In this document: positions 42,781 to 50,785 of the stretch, piece after piece
How positions within the stretch are numbered: the first letter of the stretch is position 1
How the letters are laid out: the number at the start of each line of letters is the position of its first letter
The notes under the pieces: model-generated
The model's input: the letters and a program-made list of their open reading frames with translations, nothing else
The model's database searches: none
What the model was told of the DNA's origin: nothing
Translations under genes and position numbers: made by a program
Source: Paenirhodobacter hankyongi
Lineage (GTDB): Bacteria; Pseudomonadota; Alphaproteobacteria; Rhodobacterales; Rhodobacteraceae
NCBI RefSeq assembly: GCF_003664585.1
Contig: NZ_RCHI01000017.1
Span: forward strand, 28,037-92,036
Direction of reading: 5' to 3'
Length of the DNA: 64,000 bases

Positions 42781-44400
42781 ATGACCGCGCATTTCCCGGT
42801 GACACCGGCATCAAACCCACCGCCCTCGCAGGCCAACCTTCTGGAGGCGCGCAATCTGTCGAAGGCCTATGGACCGGTGACGGTGCTCAGCGACGTCTCC
42901 TTTGATGTCCCGGCGCGGTCGGTGGTGACGCTGGTGGGCGAGAATGGCGCTGGCAAGTCGACGGTCTTCAATATCCTGAGCGGTCTGACCCGCCCCGATC
43001 GTGGCACGATCACCTTCGCAGGGCAGCCGTTCCGGCCCGACAGCCACCGGGCGGCGGTGCGGCTCGGGGTCACCCGGGTGTTTCAGGAACAGTCGCTCGT
43101 CCACAATGTGCCGGTCTATGAAAACCTGCTGATCGGCGAGGAGGCCCGCTATGCCCGCTTCGGCCAGTGGGTCGATCGCAAGGCGATGGTGCGCGCGGCG
43201 CGCCGGATCGTCGAGACCGCGGGGCTCGATGTCGATGTCGAGCGGCGGACGGGCGATTACGACTTCTCCACCCGCCAGTCGATCGAGATCGCCCGGGCCT
43301 GCCTGACCCCGACGCTGATCCGCGGCGTCGGGGAACCGCTGATCCTGCTCGATGAACCGACCTCGGCGCTCGACCGGCGGGACGAGGACACGTTCTTCGA
43401 CCTTGTGCGCGAGGTGCGGAAATACGGTTCGCTGCTGTTCGTGTCGCACCGCATGGCAGAGGTGCTGGACATTTCGGATGTGATCTATGTGCTCAAGGAC
43501 GGCGCGCTGGCCGCCCGGTTGCGGCCCGACGAGACCGACGAGCACCACCTGCACGGGCTGATGGTCGGGCGCGAAAGGGCCCGCGACTATTACTACGAGG
43601 CGCGCCAGCATCGCGAGCTGCCGCCTCGGGCGGGGCTGCGCGCGGAAGGGATCCGTGCGGCCGCCGGAGCATCCGAGGTCACCCTGGAGGTGAGGCCGGG
43701 CGAGATTCTCGGCATCGGCGGGCTGCTGGATTCCGGCAAGTCCGAGCTGGGCAAGGCGATCGCCGGCGTCCGTGCGCCGGTCGGGGGCACGGTCGCGCTG
43801 AAGGACGGCGCGCCGCAGGCGCCCGACATCCGGCGCAGCGCGCGCGCAGGTCTGGGCTATATCCCGGCGGAGCGGCTGGTCGAAGGGATCATCCCGGCCT
43901 TTCCGGTGGCATGGAATTTCTCGATCGGCAGCGGCTGCGACCTGTTCTCGACCCGCGCCGGATTCTGGCGCAGGGGCGCGGAGCGCCGCGCCGCGCACAG
44001 GCACATCGAGGCGCTGGCGGTGCGGTCCGCCCGGCCGGAAACGCCGATGCATCGCCTGTCGGGCGGAAACCAGCAGAAGGTCGTTCTGGCGCGCTGGCTT
44101 GAACGGCGCCCCGAGGTTCTGGTGCTCGACAACCCGACGCGTGGCGTCGATGCCGGGGCGAAGCAGGAAATCTACCGCGTGCTGCGCGACCTGACCGATC
44201 AGGGCGTGGCCATCGTGCTGATCACCGACGAGCTGCTGGAACTGATCGGCCTGTCGAACCGGATCCTGATCATGCAGCGCGGCGCCGTCGTGGCCGATGT
44301 CCCGGCCCCTGCCGATGCGAAACCTTCCGAACAGGACCTCGTGGCGCTGATGCTGCCGGGGGCCGCTTCCTCCTCCGAACAAGTGGAAATCACGACATGA
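42781..44400 (+). CDS. CUT2-type ABC transporter ATP-binding protein (RbsA-like, two fused NBDs)
   Basis: 539 residues with two nucleotide-binding domains. NBD1: Walker A GENGAGKS at 53-60, a degenerate signature FSTRQ at 162-166, Walker B ending in Asp191-Glu192, switch His223. NBD2: GLLDSGKS at 314-321, good signature LSGGN at 426-430, but Walker B reads LVLDNPTRG with Asn451 in place of the catalytic Glu. Only one composite ATP site (NBD1 core plus NBD2 signature) looks competent. It energises the permease at 44397 with the binding proteins at 46905 and 48271. Confidence 0.9.
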   Translation: MTAHFPVTPASNPPPSQANLLEARNLSKAYGPVTVLSDVSFDVPARSVVTLVGENGAGKSTVFNILSGLTRPDRGTITFAGQPFRPDSHRAAVRLGVTRVFQEQSLVHNVPVYENLLIGEEARYARFGQWVDRKAMVRAARRIVETAGLDVDVERRTGDYDFSTRQSIEIARACLTPTLIRGVGEPLILLDEPTSALDRRDEDTFFDLVREVRKYGSLLFVSHRMAEVLDISDVIYVLKDGALAARLRPDETDEHHLHGLMVGRERARDYYYEARQHRELPPRAGLRAEGIRAAAGASEVTLEVRPGEILGIGGLLDSGKSELGKAIAGVRAPVGGTVALKDGAPQAPDIRRSARAGLGYIPAERLVEGIIPAFPVAWNFSIGSGCDLFSTRAGFWRRGAERRAAHRHIEALAVRSARPETPMHRLSGGNQQKVVLARWLERRPEVLVLDNPTRGVDAGAKQEIYRVLRDLTDQGVAIVLITDELLELIGLSNRILIMQRGAVVADVPAPADAKPSEQDLVALMLPGAASSSEQVEITT

Positions 44401-45395
44401 CCTTCAGCCTTTCCCCCGACCGGCCCTGGACCGGCACCCCGTTGCGACGGATCCTGAACCGGTTCGAGCCGGGCCTGTGGTTCCCGATCGGCGTCGTGCT
44501 TGCGCTGTTCGTGGTCTTCAGCCTGACGACGAGTTCCTTTGCCACGCTGCGGAACTTTTCCGCGGTCAGCGGACAGGCGGCAACGCTGCTGATCGTGTGC
44601 CTTGGCGCGACCTTCATCGTGCTGATGGGCAGCATCGACCTGTCGGTCGGCGCGATCGTGCTGCTGACCGGTGCGGTCAGCGTCACCGCGCTGAACGCCT
44701 GGGGAATCGGCTGGCTGGTGATCCCCTTCGCCGCGCTGGTGGGCGGCGGGCTCGGGCTGGTGAACGGGCTGATCTACACGAAGGGGCGGATCCCGTCCTT
44801 CATCGTCACGCTTGGCACCCTGTCGGTGTTTTCGGGCATCGCGCTCACGCTGCTCGACGGGCGCGCGATCCAGTTCAACGCTCCGGGGCTCGAGACCATC
44901 TCGATCGGCCAGCTGATCCCGCGCCTGCCGAACATTGCCCTCTGGGCGATCCTCGCCTGGGGCGTGGTGGTGGTGATCGGCAGCCGGACCCGCTTCGGGC
45001 GCTACATGTACCTGATCGGCGGCGGCGAGCAGGTTGCCCAGACCGCGGGCGTGCCGGTCGGGCGCTACAAGCTCTACGCGTTCGGTCTGTCGGGGCTGCT
45101 TGCCGGCCTTGGCGCGATCTTCGCGGTGGCGCGGCTCGGGGCGGCGGGGCCGTCGCTCGGTTCGGACCTGCTGCTCAACAGCCTCGCGGCGATCGTCGTC
45201 GGTGGCACGTCGCTTGCCGGGGGCGTCGGCGGTGTGCACCGCACCCTGATCGGCGTGCTGATCATCGCGATTCTCGACAACGGGCTGAACCTGATGGGCG
45301 TGTCGCAATTCCTGCAGATGATCATCAAGGGCCTCGTCGTCATCGCCGCCGTGCTGGTCAGCCGCAAGGCCAATGCCGGCCAGGTGATCAAGTGA
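44397..45395 (+). CDS. CUT2-type ABC transporter permease (RbsC-like)
   Basis: 332 residues with 8-10 hydrophobic segments; FIVLMGSIDLSVGAIVLLTGAV and RIPSFIVTLGTLSVFSGIAL are the RbsC/XylH patterns, and SRTRFGRYMYLIGGGEQVAQTAGVPV is the cytoplasmic coupling loop. One permease gene suffices because CUT2 systems use a homodimer. The start overlaps the ATPase stop by ATGA. Confidence 0.9.
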   Translation: MTFSLSPDRPWTGTPLRRILNRFEPGLWFPIGVVLALFVVFSLTTSSFATLRNFSAVSGQAATLLIVCLGATFIVLMGSIDLSVGAIVLLTGAVSVTALNAWGIGWLVIPFAALVGGGLGLVNGLIYTKGRIPSFIVTLGTLSVFSGIALTLLDGRAIQFNAPGLETISIGQLIPRLPNIALWAILAWGVVVVIGSRTRFGRYMYLIGGGEQVAQTAGVPVGRYKLYAFGLSGLLAGLGAIFAVARLGAAGPSLGSDLLLNSLAAIVVGGTSLAGGVGGVHRTLIGVLIIAILDNGLNLMGVSQFLQMIIKGLVVIAAVLVSRKANAGQVIK

Positions 45396-45430
45396 TGGCC
45401 TGACCGGCCCCCTCCCGAAGGAAGACTGAC

Positions 45431-46810
45431 ATGGCGAAACGCCTGATCCTGAACGGCTTCGTGATGAATGCCGTGTCGCATATCCACCATGGCCTGTGGC
45501 GGCGCGAGGACACGCTCCAGACCCGGTTCAACGATCTCTCGACCTGGGTCGATCTGGTCAAAATCCTCGAGAAGGCGAAGTTCGACGCGCTGTTCAGCGC
45601 CGATATCATCGGCGTCGATCCGGCCTACAAGGGCAGCTGGGACACCTATATCGAGGAAGCCGTCCAGATCCCGATCAACGATTCCGGGGCGTTGATCGCG
45701 GCGCTGATCTCCTCGACCGAAAACCTCGGTCTGACGCTGACCAGCTCGATCCTGCAGGAGCACCCGTTCACCTTCGCACGCCGGATTTCCACTCTGGATC
45801 ACCTGTCGAAGGGGCGGATCGGCTGGAACCTCGTCACTTCGGTCAGCCACAATGCGGCGCAGAACTTCGGTTTCGACCAGATCGTGCCGCATGACGAACG
45901 CTATCGCTGGGCCGACGAATACGCCGATGTGGTCTACAAGCTGTGGGAAGGGTCCTGGGACGAGGGCGCGGTGATCGCCGACAAGGCGGGCAACCGCTAT
46001 GCGGATCCGGCGAAGATCCACCGCATTCACCATCAGGGCGAGCGCTACAAGGTCCTCGGACCGCATCTGTCGCAGCCCTCGCCGCAGCGGGTGCCGCTGC
46101 TGTTCCAGGCCGGCGCCTCGCTCGCCGGGCGCAGCTTCGCCGCGCGCAACGCCGAAGGCACCTATATCGTCGCGCAATCGCCCGAAGGCGCGCGCCGGCA
46201 GATCGAGGAGACCAACCGTTACCTGGTTCAGGCGGGGCGCCGCCCCGGGGACCTGAAGTTCATTCAGGGCATGTCCTTCGTCGTCGGCAGCACCGAGGAG
46301 GAGGCCGCGCGCAGGGCGCGCGCGCTTGCCGAGGACATCAGCACGGACGGGCTGCTCGCGCATCTCAGCCGCGACCTCGGCATCGACCTCGGGCAGCTCG
46401 ATCCGGACCGGCCGGTGGCGGAGCTGGACATCCAGGGCGTGCAGGGGGTGGTGCGCACATTCGAGGATGCAAACCCCGGCGTCATTCCGCGGGTGCGGGA
46501 TCTGGGGCAGGTCTATGCCAATGCGGGCAACATCGTCGGCACGCCCGAAAGCATCGCCGACAGGCTGGAGCTCTGGCAGGAGGCGGGCATCGACGGGATC
46601 AACGTCAGCTATCACCGGCTGCCGGGCTCCTTCGTCGATTTCGCCGAACAGGTGGTGCCGGAGCTGCAAAAACGCGGCCTTGCGCAGCGCGAATATGCCC
46701 CCGGCACCTATCGCGAGAAACTGTTCGGGGCCGGTCCCCGGGTGAATGAACGCCACCCGGCGGCCCGCTATCGCGGCGCCTTTGCCAAGGCGCCGGCCGC
46801 GGCCGAATGA
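45431..46810 (+). CDS. NtaA/SnaA/DszA-family FMNH2-dependent monooxygenase (third of three)
   Basis: 459 residues. RLILNGFVMNAVSHIHHGLW, FDALFSADIIGVDPAYKG, GRIGWNLVTSVSHNAAQNFG and QPSPQRVPLLFQAGASLAG match the family, with more divergence from the other two copies than they show from each other. It sits between the permease and the binding-protein genes of one ABC importer, so it probably acts directly on the imported compound. Confidence 0.86.
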   Translation: MAKRLILNGFVMNAVSHIHHGLWRREDTLQTRFNDLSTWVDLVKILEKAKFDALFSADIIGVDPAYKGSWDTYIEEAVQIPINDSGALIAALISSTENLGLTLTSSILQEHPFTFARRISTLDHLSKGRIGWNLVTSVSHNAAQNFGFDQIVPHDERYRWADEYADVVYKLWEGSWDEGAVIADKAGNRYADPAKIHRIHHQGERYKVLGPHLSQPSPQRVPLLFQAGASLAGRSFAARNAEGTYIVAQSPEGARRQIEETNRYLVQAGRRPGDLKFIQGMSFVVGSTEEEAARRARALAEDISTDGLLAHLSRDLGIDLGQLDPDRPVAELDIQGVQGVVRTFEDANPGVIPRVRDLGQVYANAGNIVGTPESIADRLELWQEAGIDGINVSYHRLPGSFVDFAEQVVPELQKRGLAQREYAPGTYREKLFGAGPRVNERHPAARYRGAFAKAPAAAE

Positions 46811-46904
46811 CACCCCGCCGGTGACGCGCGGCGTCGCCGGTCCCTCCCGGAAACCCACCACAACCCGCAGGGCCATGCCCTGCGATCAGGAAAGGCATGT
46901 TCAG

Positions 46905-48245
46905 ATGAAACTCAGGGACCTGGCGCGAGGCCTGCCCGACTTCACCGACCGCAAGGTCATCGACCGCCACATGGAGCGGCTCGACAGCCATGGCGCCAGC
47001 CGGCGCGATTTCCTCGCCCTTGCCTCGGCAGGGGTGGCCGCGGGCTTCGGCGCCGCCGCTCTGGGCCTGCCCGCCGCGGCCATTGCCTCGCAGAACGGCA
47101 AGTTCGCCTTCCTCACAGGCTTCATGGTCAACGAATGGAACACCACCTTCGACCGCACCGCGAAGACGGCGGCCGAAAGCCTCGGCATCGGCTATACCTC
47201 GCTCGACAGCCAGTTCGACGGCGAGCGGCAGTACAACCAGTTCGAGCAGCAGGTGGCCGCGGGCGTCAGCGGGGTGATCTTCAACCTCTCGGACGGCAGC
47301 GCGATCCGCGGCCTTGCCCGCACCGCGGCGCAGAACCGGATCTATATCGCCAATATCTGGGACAGCCTGCCCTGGTTCACCCCCTTCGACGCGGATGACT
47401 ATTACACGCTTTTTGCGGTGTCCGAGGAGGTGACGGCGCAGCGCGAGGTGACCGAGGTGCTGCTGGCCGGGGTGACGGAAAGATTCGGCGGCGGCGACAT
47501 CATCGGCGTGACCGGCAGCAAGGGCAGCCTGCTGGAGCTGCAGCGCAACCGCGGCCGCGATGCGGCCTTCGCGAAATTCCCGAAGACCCGGCTTGTCGAC
47601 GAGCTGCCGGGCCTGTGGAACCGCGAGGATGCCCTGAAGGCGACCGAGGACCTGCTGACCCGGAACCCGAATGTCGTGGGCATCGTGACCCAGGATGACG
47701 ACATCGCTCTTGGCGCGATCGCGGCGCTGAACGCGGCCGGGCTGCGGCCGGGGGAGGATGTCCTGGTCGTGGGCACCTCGGGCACCGGGCTCGGATCAAA
47801 GGCGGTGAAGGCCGGGCAGATGCTGGCGACCAAGGGCAATTCGCCCGCACTTGCCGCGGCACTGTTCACCACGCGCCTTTACGACGTCACCCATGGCTGG
47901 GTGCCGCGCGCCTCGGAACGGATGCTGAACTGGAACACCCTGACCCTGACGCGCGACAATATCGACGGCTGGATCGAGCGCTTCGTGGACAATGGCGATG
48001 TCGAGCCCTTCGACTACCGCAAGATGTCGAAGGTGCTGCATCCCGACGACTGGGATCCGCAGGCCGAGGTCTATCCGCTGGATATCGATCAGTCCTTCGG
48101 CGGCATTCCGAAGCCCGAGGGCTACAGCTATCCGCCGGCCTATGTCGCGGCGCGCGACACCGGCGAACGTGCCGCGGTCGCCGCCGAATATGCCGCCCAT
48201 TACAAGATCAAGTATGACGGCCCCTCGCCGAACCGCAGGGCCTGA
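46905..48245 (+). CDS. Tat-exported CUT2-type substrate-binding protein, copy 1
   Basis: 446 residues. Unusually long N-terminal region before the twin-arginine signal (SRRDFLALASAG, arginines at 33-34). The mature part has two type-I periplasmic-binding lobes (KFAFLTGFMVNEWNTTFDRT, DSQFDGERQYNQFEQQV, LTRNPNVVGIVTQDDDIALGA) as in RbsB-like proteins, plus a C-terminal extension (FDYRKMSKVLHPDDWDPQAEV). The ATG at 46905 gives a start parallel to copy 2; the ribosome site is weakly spaced. Confidence 0.86.
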   Translation: MKLRDLARGLPDFTDRKVIDRHMERLDSHGASRRDFLALASAGVAAGFGAAALGLPAAAIASQNGKFAFLTGFMVNEWNTTFDRTAKTAAESLGIGYTSLDSQFDGERQYNQFEQQVAAGVSGVIFNLSDGSAIRGLARTAAQNRIYIANIWDSLPWFTPFDADDYYTLFAVSEEVTAQREVTEVLLAGVTERFGGGDIIGVTGSKGSLLELQRNRGRDAAFAKFPKTRLVDELPGLWNREDALKATEDLLTRNPNVVGIVTQDDDIALGAIAALNAAGLRPGEDVLVVGTSGTGLGSKAVKAGQMLATKGNSPALAAALFTTRLYDVTHGWVPRASERMLNWNTLTLTRDNIDGWIERFVDNGDVEPFDYRKMSKVLHPDDWDPQAEVYPLDIDQSFGGIPKPEGYSYPPAYVAARDTGERAAVAAEYAAHYKIKYDGPSPNRRA

Positions 48246-48270
48246 GATGTCTTCCCGGAAAGGACAGCCG

Positions 48271-49611
48271 ATGACACGCTTCTCCCTCCCCCGCTGGGCC
48301 CTCGGGCTCGAGGACCCGAAAGCCGTCGGGCGCTACATGGAACGGCTTGACACCCATGGCGTCTCGCGGCGCGACTTCCTCGCCATGGTCTCGGCCGGCG
48401 CGGCCGCCACCACCTTTGCCGCCGCGGCTGGTCTGCCGCGGGTGGCGGTCGCCGCGCCGAATGGCAAGCTCGCCTTCATCTCGGCCTTCATGTCGAACGA
48501 ATACAACCAGATCCTGAACGGAGCCTTCGAGGCGGCGACGCAGGAACTGGGCTTTTCCTATGTCGGGCTCGACAGCCAGTTCGACGGGGAACGCCAGTTC
48601 AACCAGTTCGAGCAACAGGTCGCGGGCGGGGCGCAATCGGTGGTCTTCAACCTCGCCGACGGCAGCACGATCAAGGGGGCGGCGCGGGTCGCCGAACAGA
48701 ACGGAGTCTTCATCGGCAATGTCTGGGACAGCCTGCCCTGGTTCACGCCGTTCGAGGGCTCGGACTATTATACGCTCTACACTCTGCCCGAGGAATTCGA
48801 GGCGCATCGCGCGGTGACCGCGAGGCTGCTCGCTGCGGTGATCGAGAAATTCGGGGGCGGCGACATCATCGGCGTCACCGGCACGAACGGTACCCTGACC
48901 GACCGGCAGCGGTCGGCGGGGCGTGACGACGCCTTCCGCGACTTTCCGAAGACCCGGCTCGTTGACCAGTTGCCGGGCAAGTGGAACCGCGAGGATTCGC
49001 TGAAGGCGACCGAGGATCTGCTGACCCGGAACCCGGGTGTCGTCGGTGTGGTCGCGCAGAACGATGACGTTGCGCAGGGCGTGATTGCGGCGATCCAGGC
49101 GGCGGGACTGCGGCCGGGCGAGGATATTCTCGTGGTCGGGGCAGACGGCACCAGTCTCGGTGCGAAGTCGATCGCGGCCGGTCGGCAACTCGCCACCTCG
49201 GGCAACAGCCCGGCCTATGCGGCGGCACTCCTTGCCGGGCGGATCTATGACGTCACCCACGGTTGGGTGCCGCGCGCCTCGGAGCGGATGCTGAACTGGC
49301 GGTCGCTGACCGTCACGAAGGAGAATGTCGGCGGCTATCTCGATCGCTATGTCGATAACGACGGGGTGCAGCCCTTTGATTACCGCAAGATCTCCAAGGT
49401 CCTGCATCCCGACGACTGGGATCCGCAGGCGGAGATCTTCCCGCTCGACGTCGATCATGCATGGGAGGGGATCGCGAAGCCGCAGGGCTGGACCTATCCG
49501 CAGGCCTATCTGGATGCGAAGACCGGCGGCGAATGGGAGCGCGTGCGCGCCGAATACGCAGATCACTACAAGATCAAGTTCGACGGTCCCTCGCCGAACC
49601 GCAAGGCCTGA
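48271..49611 (+). CDS. Tat-exported CUT2-type substrate-binding protein, copy 2
   Basis: 446 residues, exactly the length of copy 1, with the Tat arginines also at 33-34 (SRRDFLAMVSAG). Long matching blocks (DSQFDGERQFNQFEQQV, WDSLPWFTPFE, FGGGDIIGVTG, HGWVPRASERMLNW, FDYRKISKVLHPDDWDPQAE) show a tandem duplication 25 bp apart. AAAGGA precedes the ATG by 7 bp. Divergence between copies suggests two ligands or affinities. A strong hairpin follows. Confidence 0.88.
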   Translation: MTRFSLPRWALGLEDPKAVGRYMERLDTHGVSRRDFLAMVSAGAAATTFAAAAGLPRVAVAAPNGKLAFISAFMSNEYNQILNGAFEAATQELGFSYVGLDSQFDGERQFNQFEQQVAGGAQSVVFNLADGSTIKGAARVAEQNGVFIGNVWDSLPWFTPFEGSDYYTLYTLPEEFEAHRAVTARLLAAVIEKFGGGDIIGVTGTNGTLTDRQRSAGRDDAFRDFPKTRLVDQLPGKWNREDSLKATEDLLTRNPGVVGVVAQNDDVAQGVIAAIQAAGLRPGEDILVVGADGTSLGAKSIAAGRQLATSGNSPAYAAALLAGRIYDVTHGWVPRASERMLNWRSLTVTKENVGGYLDRYVDNDGVQPFDYRKISKVLHPDDWDPQAEIFPLDVDHAWEGIAKPQGWTYPQAYLDAKTGGEWERVRAEYADHYKIKFDGPSPNRKA

Positions 49612-49634
49612 GATCGGCCGTTCGATCGGGTCAT

Positions 49635-49654
49635 CCCCCCGCTTTTGCGGGGGG
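49635..49654 (+). terminator. Terminator of the CUT2 ABC operon
   Basis: CCCCCCGC (49635-49642) pairs perfectly with GCGGGGGG (49647-49654) around TTTT, followed by TGCTTC, 23 nt after the last stop. Confidence 0.75.
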
Positions 49655-49696
49655 TGCTTCGTGGAATTTACGCGGCCATCTTCAGTTTCCGGGCGG

Positions 49697-49986
49697 GGGG
49701 CTGTTGCACAAAGCGGGTGAGGGGCGAGGTGAGCCCTTCCCCGTCGACCTTGATCCCGGTGCTATCGATCAGCAGGTGCAGCGGTCCTTTGGAGCCGCGC
49801 TACGGGGTGTTCACAGCCAGGGGCTTCTGGCGGCCACGTCTGCCTGTCGGCACGGCATCCCAGCTCCTCTCGGGGTCGCCCCAGATCGTCAGAGAGCCCC
49901 GGCGCCTGAGCGCTTCGTTATAGGCCGGCCAGTTCCCGGGCCAAATTCACGAGATGAACCCCGCACGGGATCTGTGCAACAGGGCC
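49697..49986. mobile_element. Internally deleted IS5-family insertion sequence (290 bp, MITE-like)
   Basis: Terminal inverted repeats: GGGGCTGTTGCACAAA at 49697-49712 and, on the other strand, GGCCCTGTTGCACAGA at 49986-49971 (13 of 16 match). Between them the minus strand encodes a shortened IS5-type transposase. A full element would be about 1 kb, so most of the interior is missing. Target duplications could not be recognised. Confidence 0.75.
49703..49931 (-). pseudogene. Remnant IS5-family transposase
   Basis: One reading frame carries WPAYNEALRRRGSLTIW and PTGRRGRQ (N-terminal transposase blocks), jumps to KPLAVNTP, then a TAG stop at 49802-49800 where family members have Tyr, then RGSKGPLHLLIDSTGIKVDG (around the first catalytic Asp), and jumps again to a C-terminal VQQP. 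Two in-frame deletions plus a stop make it inactive. Confidence 0.8.
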
Positions 49987-50247
49987 ATCCCCGGTCGAGA
50001 GTCCAGCAAGAAGGCAGTGAAGTACGACAAACACCGCAACCGTCCTGTTCTGGCGATGATCAGGAACCAGTCCGGAGCCTGGCATCAACTGGAGGAACTA
50101 TCGGGGGTCACAGCAGAGCCTACCGACAGACAAAGCCAATCCTCGTGGCGCAATATGTAATGTCGGTCTCCGAAACCTTGTCGGGCGCATCAACCTCGAA
50201 CGGGGTGAGTATGCTGCCCGCTGATTGTTCGGATAATTTGGATTATG

Positions 50248-50685
50248 TCAGGCGCCGGCCGGGATCAGCTCGGCGCTGAGCTCGTGCAGCGTCACCGTCA
50301 GCGCATGCATCTTCTCGATCTCGGCCGGGCTGAACGGGCCCGAGCTGCGGGTGAAGCCCGAGATCGAGCGGTCGCCCGCCGGGCCCACGGCACAGGTCAG
50401 CCCGTTGCGGATGCCGCGCTGCGCGGCCTCGGCCAGGATGCCGTCCGGGTCCTCGAGATCCTTCCACAGCACCGAGCCGGTGTGGTGGAACCCCCACACG
50501 ACCACCGGATCGCGCAGCATCATCCCCATTTCGCTGTAATGGTCGATCCAGTCCTGCGGATAGGTGCGGAACAGCAGGCTGGGCCGGGTGAAACGGATGT
50601 GCAGCGCGAGCGCATAGCCGGTGTCGCACAGTTCACCAAGCTCTGACAGACGCGCGTCAAGTTGTGACCTGATTCCGGTTCCCAT
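50248..50685 (-). CDS. LuxR-type autoinducer-binding domain protein lacking the DNA-binding domain
   Basis: 145 residues that cover only the acyl-homoserine-lactone-binding domain. Conserved pocket residues are kept: Trp46 and Tyr50 (QDWIDHY), Asp59-Pro60, Trp74 and Gly95. It ends where a LuxR HTH would begin and none is seen downstream in any frame. Divergent from the full LuxR gene at 50786 across 100 bp. It could sequester the signal or form inactive heterodimers with the full regulator (inference), or be a decayed regulator. The ribosome site is weak. Confidence 0.8.
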   Translation of the reverse strand: MGTGIRSQLDARLSELGELCDTGYALALHIRFTRPSLLFRTYPQDWIDHYSEMGMMLRDPVVVWGFHHTGSVLWKDLEDPDGILAEAAQRGIRNGLTCAVGPAGDRSISGFTRSSGPFSPAEIEKMHALTVTLHELSAELIPAGA

Positions 50686-50716
50686 GGCATGAATTCCGCT
50701 TTAGGTTGTTGCGCAT

Positions 50717-50736
50717 GGCGGATACTTCCGTCCGCC
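50717..50736. promoter_or_regulatory. Candidate lux box between divergent luxR genes
   Basis: GGCGGA-N8-TCCGCC is a 20-bp dyad, the size of known lux boxes, located 31 bp upstream of the short luxR gene and 49 bp upstream of the full luxR. Arms differ from the Vibrio consensus, so assignment is tentative. Confidence 0.45.
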
Positions 50737-50785
50737 GCGAAAGATATTGAGCGCATTTTGCAAGCGCAAGCTGTTTGCCGGGCTT

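Noticed and set aside
42207..42820. Short open frames in the gap between sfnB and the CUT2 ATPase
   Set aside because: No ribosome site, no domain and Arg/Gly/Pro-rich translation; treated as intergenic.
49987..50247. A lost HTH domain for the short LuxR gene in the downstream DNA
   Set aside because: The minus-strand frames after the stop at 50248 show no LuxR HTH pattern, so a simple frameshift does not explain the truncation.
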